A stretch of 8,623 nt of DNA from Clostridia bacterium (lineage in GTDB: Bacteria; Bacillota_A; Clostridia; Christensenellales; Borkfalkiaceae), in the NCBI GenBank assembly GCA_017399665.1, contig JAFQBR010000013.1, forward strand, positions 1 to 8,623. The letters run 5' to 3'. Each line of letters starts with the position of its first letter. The stretch's first letter is position 1. Below the pieces are notes generated by a model. The model had not been told where the DNA came from and did no database searches. It saw nothing but the letters and a program-made list of their open reading frames with translations. Positions 1 through 5,387 of this stretch are shown one piece after another. Position numbers and translations under genes: made by a program.

Positions 1-26
1 AGGTTCGAGCCCTGTTGTTCCCACCA
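1..26 (+). tRNA. tRNA 3' end (truncated by window edge, identity unknown)
   Basis: Only the 3' part is present. Bases 4-10 form a T loop (TTCGAGC) between a partly visible 5' stem and CCTGT at 11-15. The acceptor 3' strand TGTTCCC follows (16-22), then discriminator A23 and an encoded CCA (24-26). The anticodon lies outside the window, so the amino acid cannot be named; the 5' acceptor strand would read approximately GGGAACA. It lies 28 bases before tRNA-Gly and is probably in the same transcript. Confidence 0.85.
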
Positions 27-54
27 ATCATTTTAATAACCAAGTATGGAATAT

Positions 55-129
55 GCGGGAATGGCTCAGTGGTAGAGCGTTGCCTTGCCAAGGCAAATGT
101 CGCGAGTTCGAATCTCGTTTCCCGCTCCA
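55..129 (+). tRNA. tRNA-Gly (anticodon GCC)
   Basis: A complete cloverleaf can be drawn. The acceptor GCGGGAA (55-61) pairs with TTCCCGC (119-125). The D stem is GCTC (64-67) with GAGC (75-78). The anticodon stem is TTGCC (80-84) with GGCAA (92-96), enclosing loop TTGCCAA with anticodon GCC at 87-89. The T arm is GCGAG, loop TTCGAAT, CTCGT, with one G-T wobble. The discriminator is T126 and CCA is encoded at 127-129. It decodes GGC and GGT. It is the middle gene of a tRNA cluster and is followed after 28 bases by tRNA-Cys. Confidence 0.97.
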
Positions 130-157
130 TTTTTTTTACCCAAAAAAGGGTATAATC

Positions 158-232
158 GGTACCATAGCCAAGCGGTAAGGCCAAGGTCTGCAACACCTTT
201 ATGCCCCAGTTCAAATCTGGGTGGTACCTCCA
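158..232 (+). tRNA. tRNA-Cys (anticodon GCA)
   Basis: The acceptor GGTACCA (158-164) pairs perfectly with TGGTACC (222-228). The anticodon stem AAGGT (183-187) pairs with ACCTT (195-199) around loop CTGCAAC, with anticodon GCA at 190-192. The T arm is CCCAG, loop TTCAAAT, CTGGG. The discriminator is T229, the U73 typical of cysteine tRNAs, and CCA is encoded at 230-232. It decodes TGC and TGT. It is the last gene of the cluster and a terminator begins within two bases of its end. Confidence 0.97.
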
Positions 233-233
233 G

Positions 234-263
234 AAAAACGACAAGTTCGACTTGTCGTTTTTT
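234..263 (+). terminator. Intrinsic terminator of the tRNA operon
   Basis: A run of five A (234-238) precedes a perfect 7-bp stem, CGACAAG (239-245) with CTTGTCG (251-257), around the loop TTCGA. Six T follow (258-263). The A run can pair with the T run to lengthen the stem. It lies immediately after tRNA-Cys and marks the end of the tRNA transcript. Because it is symmetrical it could also work on the minus strand. Confidence 0.9.
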
Positions 264-268
264 CAATT

Positions 269-419
269 AAATCCGCTGTATGCGGAATAAATCCACCTGT
301 GGTGGATGAAATCTTGCTTCGCAAGGTTAGGGAGAGGCGGATTTGATTTCATCTGAGGCGGAACATCGAAGATTTCACCCAAACTTGTTTGGATTTCATC
401 CTGCAAAGCAGGATTTCAT
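269..419. repeat. Multi-hairpin intergenic repeat element (MITE-like)
   Basis: This non-coding stretch is built from short perfect hairpins joined by GATTTCAT-type linkers. The hairpins are TCCGC/GCGGA (272-286), ATCCACC/GGTGGAT (291-307), CTTGC/GCAAG (313-325), CCAAAC/GTTTGG (379-392) and ATCCTGC/GCAGGAT (398-414). The linker starts at 345, 371, 392 and 412, and its exact reverse complement GATGAAATC is at 305-313. A larger inverted pair, AAATCCGC (269-276) and GCGGATTT (337-344), encloses the first three hairpins. No protein of useful length is encoded. Similar hairpin chains are, from memory, common intergenic repeats in gut Clostridia, and the family assignment is inference. The boundaries are approximate: the element begins just after the tRNA terminator and ends about 10 bases before the ribosome binding site of the next gene. 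Confidence 0.6.
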
Positions 420-440
420 TATTTATAAAAGGGGTTATTT

Positions 441-932
441 ATGAAAAAAGAAGAATTATTAAAGCTTTCTGCAAAGGAGCTTGTTGATTTAGGCATTTGT
501 CCTACATGTTTTAATAGGGAAAATGGTGGTGCGCTCTATGGGGACAACAGTAATACTCTTATATACGAAGACGAAGATATAGAGTGTTTCTTTGTTAAAA
601 ATCCACGCGCAAAGGGGCATATGTGCATATCATCTATTAATCATTATCACGATATGAGTGAAGCGCCAGACTTTTTAAATGAAAAAATAATTAGGTTTAG
701 CAAGCAATTTATGAAATTTCTTTGCAAGGTTTACGGTTGCGAAAGGGTATATCTTTGCACTATGTGCGACGGTCCGAATAATCATTACCACGTTCAACTT
801 ATTCCAAGGTATTCCTTTGAAGAGCGCGGTAGTAAGAATTTTGTTAAAAAAAGAGAAGAGTATCTATTTGATAAAGAAAAGTTTTTTAAAATAAAGGGCT
901 TAATCAACGAGTACGTAAAATCGAATAAATGA
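441..932 (+). CDS. HIT/GalT-fold nucleotide-binding protein
   Basis: This 163-residue protein belongs to the histidine-triad superfamily, whose members cleave or transfer nucleotidyl groups at phosphoanhydride bonds. The core P55-R-A-K-G-H60 resembles the conserved PxxxGH strand of HIT proteins. The catalytic signature is D110-G-P-N-N-H115-Y-H117-V-Q119-L: the third histidine of the usual HxHxH is replaced by Gln. That HxHxQ form is typical of galactose-1-phosphate uridylyltransferase and Ap4A phosphorylase, where the second His carries the nucleotide. C20-P-T-C23, with H68 and H115, could form the zinc site known from GalT (inference). A second pair, C106-T-M-C109, lies just before the signature. 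The protein is much shorter than GalT (about 350 residues), so it has a single fold unit and its substrate cannot be named. The start has SD AAAAGGGG (427-434), 6 bases before ATG. It probably forms a single-gene transcript ending at the 972-1007 terminator. Confidence 0.85.
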   Translation: MKKEELLKLSAKELVDLGICPTCFNRENGGALYGDNSNTLIYEDEDIECFFVKNPRAKGHMCISSINHYHDMSEAPDFLNEKIIRFSKQFMKFLCKVYGCERVYLCTMCDGPNNHYHVQLIPRYSFEERGSKNFVKKREEYLFDKEKFFKIKGLINEYVKSNK

Positions 933-936
933 AGCA

Positions 937-1007
937 AATAAGAAAAAATAAATCACAACTTTAAAAATAATAAAAGTGCCGATAATCGACTTATATCGGC
1001 ACTTTTT
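937..1007 (+). repeat. 71-bp direct repeat, copy 1 (carries a terminator)
   Basis: This segment is identical base for base to 1878-1948, offset exactly 941 bp. It starts AATAAG, five bases after the stop codon of the HIT-like gene, and ends with the T run of an intrinsic terminator. The match breaks at both edges (A936 against T1877, A1008 against G1949). Here the copy is wholly non-coding. Confidence 0.97.
972..1007 (+). terminator. Intrinsic terminator after the HIT-like gene
   Basis: A perfect 10-bp stem, AGTGCCGATA (975-984) with TATCGGCACT (994-1003), surrounds a 9-base loop and runs into TTTTT. Upstream A residues (972-974) can pair with the T run. It begins about 40 bases after the HIT-like stop codon and lies inside the 71-bp duplicated segment. 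Confidence 0.92.
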
Positions 1008-1071
1008 AATTGCTTTTAGTGAAATATAATTATAGAATACAATAAATCAAGTTTTTAAAATAAGTTTATTC

Positions 1072-1100
1072 TTGACAGTTGACTGCTTATATGTTATACT
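1072..1100 (+). promoter_or_regulatory. Sigma-A type promoter for the TIGR02206 membrane gene
   Basis: The -35 box TTGACA (1072-1077) is perfect. It is followed after exactly 17 bases by -10 TATACT (1095-1100), five of six matches, with an extended -10 TG at 1092-1093. Transcription should start near 1107, giving a leader of about 20 bases before ATG 1128. This is the strongest promoter in the window by match to consensus. It follows a terminator, so the membrane gene should be transcribed independently of the HIT-like gene. Confidence 0.88.
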
Positions 1101-1127
1101 TAACAAAAAACTTTTTAATGGTGAAGA

Positions 1128-1892
1128 ATGTATTCATTTATTAGCGGACTATTAAGTGATAAAAAAGGTGGCGCAGTATTTACCTGCTTTGGTATTTATC
1201 ACTTATGTTACGTCGTTTTAATTGCAGTTATAATTACTTTGGCTTTGTTATATTTAAAAAACAAAGAGAAAGAAAAGTGGCAAAAGCTCGCAAATATCTT
1301 TCTATATATTTCATTCGGTATTTATATGGCGGGATTTTTCTTAATGCCATTTGCTTATGGAGAAATAGATATTGAAAAATTACCCTTTCATATATGCACT
1401 GCAATATGCGTGCTTTGTTTTTTAAGTAATCACAATGCTTTTTTGAAAAAATTTAGATGGAATTTTGCTTTGCTTGGCTTTATTTCAAATTTGGTTTATC
1501 TTCTTTATCCTGCAGGGGTTATGTGGTATCAAGTGCATCCACTATCTTATAGGGTAATTGAAACTTTACTTTTTCACGGATTTATGGTCGTTTACGGTCT
1601 ATTAACTTTAATAAGCGAAAAAGAATTAGCCTCAAAGTGGAAAACAAGGTATTATGATTTAGTTATTATTTCTATTTTAGTGGTTTGGGCAATAATTGGC
1701 AATGTTTGTTATAATGCGAACGTTGGTAATTATTCACATTTCTTTAATTGGTTTTTCGTGGTAAGAGATCCCTTTTATATTTTACCTGAAAAAATAGCGC
1801 CATTTGTAATGCCGTTTGTAAATATATTCCTTTTCTTTTTAGTAGAAAATCTTGTATGTTTTATTCTTCATACAACTAATAAGAAAAAATAA
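1128..1892 (+). CDS. TIGR02206/YwaF-family integral membrane protein (TMEM164-like)
   Basis: This 254-residue protein has about seven hydrophobic helices (roughly 20-43, 53-75, 84-100, 110-128, 141-162, 177-193 and 222-247). Family hallmarks are the motif L85-P-F-H88-I-C90 at the third helix, H150 in a later helix, and G200-N-Y-S-H204 before the last helix. The bacterial family has no established function. It is distantly related to eukaryotic TMEM164, reported as a Cys/His acyltransferase for ether phospholipids. C90 and H150 are spaced much like that pair, which is inference only. The ATG at 1128 is the first possible start, since an in-frame TGA lies at 1122-1124. The SD-like GGTGA is only 3 bases away, unusually close. 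The last four codons and stop lie in the 71-bp repeat. It is convergent with the YhhN-family gene. Confidence 0.85.
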   Translation: MYSFISGLLSDKKGGAVFTCFGIYHLCYVVLIAVIITLALLYLKNKEKEKWQKLANIFLYISFGIYMAGFFLMPFAYGEIDIEKLPFHICTAICVLCFLSNHNAFLKKFRWNFALLGFISNLVYLLYPAGVMWYQVHPLSYRVIETLLFHGFMVVYGLLTLISEKELASKWKTRYYDLVIISILVVWAIIGNVCYNANVGNYSHFFNWFFVVRDPFYILPEKIAPFVMPFVNIFLFFLVENLVCFILHTTNKKK

Positions 1893-1948
1893 ATCACAAC
1901 TTTAAAAATAATAAAAGTGCCGATAATCGACTTATATCGGCACTTTTT
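1878..1948 (+). repeat. 71-bp direct repeat, copy 2 (carries gene end and terminator)
   Basis: This is the perfect second copy of 937-1007. Here the repeat supplies the last four sense codons (Asn-Lys-Lys-Lys) and the TAA of the membrane protein gene as well as its terminator. Recombination between the two copies would remove exactly 941 bp, including the whole membrane gene and its promoter, and leave the HIT-like gene with an intact terminator. Confidence 0.97.
1913..1948. terminator. Intrinsic terminator, probably bidirectional, between convergent genes
   Basis: It has the same 10-bp stem as at 972-1007: AGTGCCGATA (1916-1925) with TATCGGCACT (1935-1944), followed by T through 1948. On the minus strand the stem is followed by TTTTATTATTTTT, so it can also stop the YhhN-family transcript, whose stop codon lies only about 30 bases away. 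No other terminator lies between the two converging genes. Confidence 0.88.
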
Positions 1949-1976
1949 GTTTGTTTTATTTATTTCAATTTGCTTT

Positions 1977-2696
1977 TTATAAGCAGTTTATAAAGTATAA
2001 TGAAATAGCGATTAGAATTTGAGCTGGGTAATAAAAAGAGTGGCATAAAATACTAATAATTCGTTTCTTTTCGCCAAAGTAGTTGTGCATAAGAACCATG
2101 TCTGACGCGTAGAAAAGTGTAAAACCAATAGTTAGTAAAAGTGCGGGAATTGTAAAGTTAAATATTAGTGCCGTTACGCAAAGCGCAAAAGAAAGGCTTT
2201 CTATTAACGAATAAGCAAAAACGCCAACCGTTAATTTTTTGTAGTTTAATTTGCCAAACAATTTATTGCCAAAGGTGTAGAATAAAGACATTGGAATAAT
2301 AAATGCAATAACCCAAGGCGAAATGCCAAACAGTAATATTAAAGCAATACAGTAAGTTAAATGGCCAAGGGCAAACCAGGTTGCTCCGCCAACGATAACA
2401 GGCATTCTGTCACGCTTTAATTCGCTTATTCTAGGCATACCTAAAATTATATCGCCAATTAAACAAAGAATAAGTGCTAGAATTATTAAAAACCCGCCTA
2501 TAAGCACGTTATCGCCTAGTTTATCGTAATGTTTTGATACGATATGGAATAGGCAAAACAAGCCTAAAACAGTAAATAACATACTTGCGGTAGTTTTAAA
2601 ATATAAGTTTGCAAGGTTTTTATTAAAAGAAATTATTGTAAAAATACAAGAAACTATAATACAAAGAGATAAAAGTATAATGATATATGCAGGCAT
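1977..2696 (-). CDS. YhhN/TMEM86-family membrane protein (lysoplasmalogenase-like)
   Basis: This 239-residue, almost wholly hydrophobic protein has about eight membrane helices. It matches the YhhN family in order: F33-K-T-T near the second helix (family KP/KT), L79-I-G81-D82 at the end of the third helix, F108-A-L-G-H112 with a following Tyr, Y196-A-S-D199, and a terminal Y223-P-A-Q226. The conserved Asp and His residues (D82, H112, D199) are those expected of the family. Characterised animal members (TMEM86A/B) hydrolyse the vinyl-ether bond of lysoplasmalogens, and a bacterial member has been reported with the same activity. Activity here is inferred. The ATG at 2696-2694 has SD AGGAG (complement of 2702-2706) with 5-base spacing. 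A possible -10 TATAAT (complement of 2714-2719) would give a very short leader, and no good -35 is visible. It is transcribed alone, towards the TMEM164-like gene. Confidence 0.82.
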   Translation of the reverse strand: MPAYIIILLSLCIIVSCIFTIISFNKNLANLYFKTTASMLFTVLGLFCLFHIVSKHYDKLGDNVLIGGFLIILALILCLIGDIILGMPRISELKRDRMPVIVGGATWFALGHLTYCIALILLFGISPWVIAFIIPMSLFYTFGNKLFGKLNYKKLTVGVFAYSLIESLSFALCVTALIFNFTIPALLLTIGFTLFYASDMVLMHNYFGEKKRIISILCHSFYYPAQILIAISLYFINCL

Positions 2697-2807
2697 TCTG
2701 TCTCCTAGTAAAAATTATATATTATTTTGGCTATGTCATAAACAATAGTTAATTTTTTAAAGGGATAAAATTATTTTATCAACTGTTTGTTGTGACAGAG
2801 CTATTTA

Positions 2808-3737
2808 TTATTTTTTACGGCGTAAATCCTCGCCATCAACAAGAATTCTAGCGCTTTCGTTGCCAGAAATTCGACTTGAAAATCTTTCGGTATATCTTGT
2901 TTTTAATTCATCTAAATTAAGGTTTGTAGTAATAACAAAGGGCGCACCGCTAGTAATTCTTTCGGAAATTATAGCAGTTAAATATGGCGCTGTAACGTTG
3001 GCAAGCAATGGCTCTGTGCCAAGGTCGTCAATAATAAGTAAATCACAGCTTGTAAGTAGTGAAAAAATAGCTTGTTTATCACTAAGGCTTGCCGTGTGAT
3101 AGTTTAAAAAGACTTCGTTTAGCTTTACTGCTGTAAGAAAGATTACGTTATAATTTTTCTCAATTAGCGAATTTGCTATACATTGAGCAGAGAAGGTTTT
3201 TCCAACCCCGGATGATCCCATTAAAATTAGGTTTTTAACCTTTACAGGAGGGAATTTTTCTACATATTTTTCAAGTAAAGCTTTTAATTTTAAACTGTTT
3301 GGATTTAATTCCGTAAACTGTTCAAAAGATGGGAAGCGTTGCTCGGGCAAATTCAGTGTTTGCGCGCAAATTTTTGCAAGATTTTTGTAAAAGCATTCGC
3401 AAACACCTGTTTGTAAAAAGCCTGTATCTTGACAGATAGCGCATTCGTATCTAGGGGAAAGATCGCGCTCCGTAAGATTATAAGATTTTAAAATTTCTTC
3501 GCGCTTTAAAAAAAGCTCGTTTCGCGCTTTTTCAAGTAGTAAAACAAGACCGTTATTACCTTCGTATTTTGCCTTTGCAATTTTTAGCGTCTTGTCTTTT
3601 ATAGCATAGCGATTGCTCACCCATTCTTGGTTAAGGCTTAACTTTTCGCTAACTTCATACGCCTTATTTTGCGCGTTAATACGCTTAGTTTCATAGCTTC
3701 TAATAAGGGCGTTCATAATTTGATTATTTTCTATCAT
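2808..3737 (-). CDS. dnaI: DnaI/DnaC-type AAA+ replicative helicase loader
   Basis: This 309-residue cytoplasmic ATPase would load the replicative helicase ring onto DNA. The N-terminal helical part (1-90) leads to a zinc-finger-like cluster C99-x2-C102-x10-C113-x-C115, as in the helicase-binding domain of DnaI. The AAA+ domain follows: Walker A G174-S-S-G-V-G-K-T181, Walker B L233-L-I-I-D-D238, sensor 1 I269-T-T-N272, and box VII R281-Y-T-E-R285-F-S-S-R289 containing the arginine finger. Length is almost that of Bacillus DnaI (311 residues). The ATG lies two bases after the TAG of the DnaD-domain gene. No convincing Shine-Dalgarno site is seen in that junction, so translation is probably coupled. 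Homologues are often annotated dnaC. IstB, the transposon ATPase, is related, but the zinc cluster and partner gene favour a loader. Confidence 0.93.
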   Translation of the reverse strand: MIENNQIMNALIRSYETKRINAQNKAYEVSEKLSLNQEWVSNRYAIKDKTLKIAKAKYEGNNGLVLLLEKARNELFLKREEILKSYNLTERDLSPRYECAICQDTGFLQTGVCECFYKNLAKICAQTLNLPEQRFPSFEQFTELNPNSLKLKALLEKYVEKFPPVKVKNLILMGSSGVGKTFSAQCIANSLIEKNYNVIFLTAVKLNEVFLNYHTASLSDKQAIFSLLTSCDLLIIDDLGTEPLLANVTAPYLTAIISERITSGAPFVITTNLNLDELKTRYTERFSSRISGNESARILVDGEDLRRKK

Positions 3738-3739
3738 GA

Positions 3740-5176
3740 CTAAAACTTAATATCGTCAATGCTATCGATTAAAGCATCGAGTTCCTCCTTGGTATATGTG
3801 CGTTCGCTTGCAAAATGTTCGGTTTTTTGGCTAGCGTATGGCTTAGAATTTGACATTTTGGGCGTTTGAGGTATCTTATCCTTAGTAAAAATACCGTTAG
3901 ACTTCCAGTCAGAAAGAAGTGCGTTTATGTAAACTAAGGGGCGCAGTTTGTCTTTCCCAATAGCGCAAGCTTCGGTAATCATTTCTGAAGAGAAGCCCCA
4001 ATTATACCAAGTTGTAAGAAGTTGACGGTCACTATCGTTCGGTCTTCTATCGATAGAGCATTCGGCAAGAATTTGTTTAATAAATTCGTCGTATGCGGCA
4101 AGACCTTTTACGTATTCGGCTATACTTGAAAGGGTAATAAGTCCTTTATCGTAAAGCATGTCGATTTGATCGTTTAGTAGGCTAAGCGTACGCTTGTTTT
4201 TCTTAAAGCACCAGTTTGCAAGAAATTCTAGTGTGTCGCCATCATAGCCCTTTGCCGTCCAGGGTAGAATATATGTTTCAACCACGGGGTCAACAACTTC
4301 AACGTAAACAGATAGCGCTTTGCAAACCTTAACAGCAAGCTCTTTATAGCTTTCGCGCTCGCTTAAATAATTTTCTATTTCTTTTTCTGTAAATAGCTTG
4401 TTTGAATAAAGCTCAAGAATAAAGCTGTCTAACGCGCTAATATTTTTACGCTTACATTTTTTGGCAATAAATAAAAGAACGCGCTGTTCATAGCCAAGTT
4501 GGGTTTTCCATTTGTTAAATAGTTGTAAATCTTCAATTTCGGGTTTTCTTTTTAAGCCAAGAGCAATAAGTATCGCAGAAATATCCTCGCTTCTAACCAT
4601 GTAGTCGGAAAGCTCTTTTTCAATAAGCTCGGTAGTAATTACCCCACGAGAGGCAAAATCCTTGGCAACGGTAATAATATATCTGTAACCGATTGAAGTG
4701 CCTTTAAGGTCAACGCAGTATTTGCAAATCATTAGCATTGCCTCAGGTTTTACTGAATATTCTTCCATGAGGTTAAAGTATGCGGAATATTCAGCCGTGC
4801 TTATCATTCTGTCCGGTAGTAAGGCTTGAAGGGCATTTGTAAACTCCGTGTATTTTTCAGGTTTAAACTTGCGTGGTTTTCCCTGTTTTGAAAGGGGAAG
4901 ATATCTTACGCTAAAAGGCTCTTCTGAAATGATGGATACAAGGTCGTACTCTTCCCAAAATTTAAAGGCGTCAATAACAGATTCTTCAGTTAAGTTTAGC
5001 TCGCTAGCTAGCGATTGCAAAGTCATTTCTCTGTTTTGACGGCAAACCAAAAGCCCGAATAGGTAAACGCGAACGGCGTCTCCGCTGGCTTCGGGTAGGT
5101 AGTCGGTGATAAAATGACTGTCTAAGGGCAAAACCTTTTCTTTATTATATTCGTTTGAGAAAGAGCAAAATGACAT
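3740..5176 (-). CDS. DnaD/DnaB-domain replication initiation protein with repeated DnaD-like domains
   Basis: This 478-residue partner of the helicase loader probably remodels DNA or recruits DnaI and helicase at the origin or at stalled forks. An N-terminal winged-helix domain (about 15-95, with a helix-turn-helix near 52-78) resembles the DDBH1 domain. Four similar helical units follow, at about 120-192, 204-272, 285-357 and 370-434. Each has an aromatic 'W/Y-x-x-x-G-Y/F' start and a 'L-Y-x-x-x-x-x-T-x-x-x-I' end. The last carries the classical DnaD signature Y416-I-N-A-L-L-S-D-W424. A linker leads to an acidic C-terminal tail (459-478). Length (Bacillus DnaB is about 472) and order before dnaI match the Bacillus dnaB-dnaI pair, but four units exceed what I recall for DnaB. 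The SD is weak (AGTGAG), about 5 bases before ATG. A promoter lies at 5266-5294. Confidence 0.85.
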   Translation of the reverse strand: MSFCSFSNEYNKEKVLPLDSHFITDYLPEASGDAVRVYLFGLLVCRQNREMTLQSLASELNLTEESVIDAFKFWEEYDLVSIISEEPFSVRYLPLSKQGKPRKFKPEKYTEFTNALQALLPDRMISTAEYSAYFNLMEEYSVKPEAMLMICKYCVDLKGTSIGYRYIITVAKDFASRGVITTELIEKELSDYMVRSEDISAILIALGLKRKPEIEDLQLFNKWKTQLGYEQRVLLFIAKKCKRKNISALDSFILELYSNKLFTEKEIENYLSERESYKELAVKVCKALSVYVEVVDPVVETYILPWTAKGYDGDTLEFLANWCFKKNKRTLSLLNDQIDMLYDKGLITLSSIAEYVKGLAAYDEFIKQILAECSIDRRPNDSDRQLLTTWYNWGFSSEMITEACAIGKDKLRPLVYINALLSDWKSNGIFTKDKIPQTPKMSNSKPYASQKTEHFASERTYTKEELDALIDSIDDIKF

Positions 5177-5265
5177 AATAACTCACTTTTAGCATAAAAA
5201 ATTAGCCCTGTTTAAATGGGGAAATTCTTTAAACACTTGATTTAAACTTTAATATGTTATATAAT

Positions 5266-5294
5266 ATAATAAATTATTATTAAAGAAAAATCAA
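5266..5294 (-). promoter_or_regulatory. Putative promoter of the DnaD-domain/dnaI operon
   Basis: Read on the minus strand, TTGATT (complement of 5289-5294) is followed after 17 bases by TATTAT (complement of 5266-5271). Four of six and five of six bases match consensus. Transcription would start near 5259, leaving a leader of about 80 bases. The region is very A+T-rich, so alternative -10 boxes exist. The leader contains three copies of TTTAAA (5211, 5228 and 5241). Confidence 0.45.
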
Positions 5295-5387
5295 GTTAAA
5301 TAAGAGTTTTTATAAAATATTTTTTTAGCGTAATTATTGATAGCGTTAGGTAAAACACTTTTTAACATTAGTTGAGGAAAGTTAAGT

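Noticed and set aside
151..156. TATAAT just before tRNA-Cys as a promoter -10 box
   Set aside because: It ends one base before the mature tRNA, so transcription would start inside the tRNA, and there is no -35 box. It is more likely intercistronic sequence.
66..270. Open frames on both strands across the tRNA genes (66-266 minus, 85-270 plus)
   Set aside because: They are translations of tRNA-Gly and tRNA-Cys. The minus-strand product contains the 'NEIRTRD'-type peptide well known from spurious proteins predicted over antisense tRNAs.
269..419. The hairpin chain as a small CRISPR array or riboswitch
   Set aside because: The units are of unequal size, the arms differ and there are no equal-length spacers. 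It does not match a riboswitch architecture that I recognise.
55..440. tRNA 3' end as the attachment site of an integrated element
   Set aside because: No integrase gene and no second copy of the tRNA 3' end are found in the window. The hairpin repeat shares no sequence with the tRNA ends.
2764..2780. GATAAAA-TTA-TTTTATC hairpin as terminator of the dnaI transcript
   Set aside because: The stem is almost entirely A-T and no T run follows it on the minus strand, so it is too weak to call.
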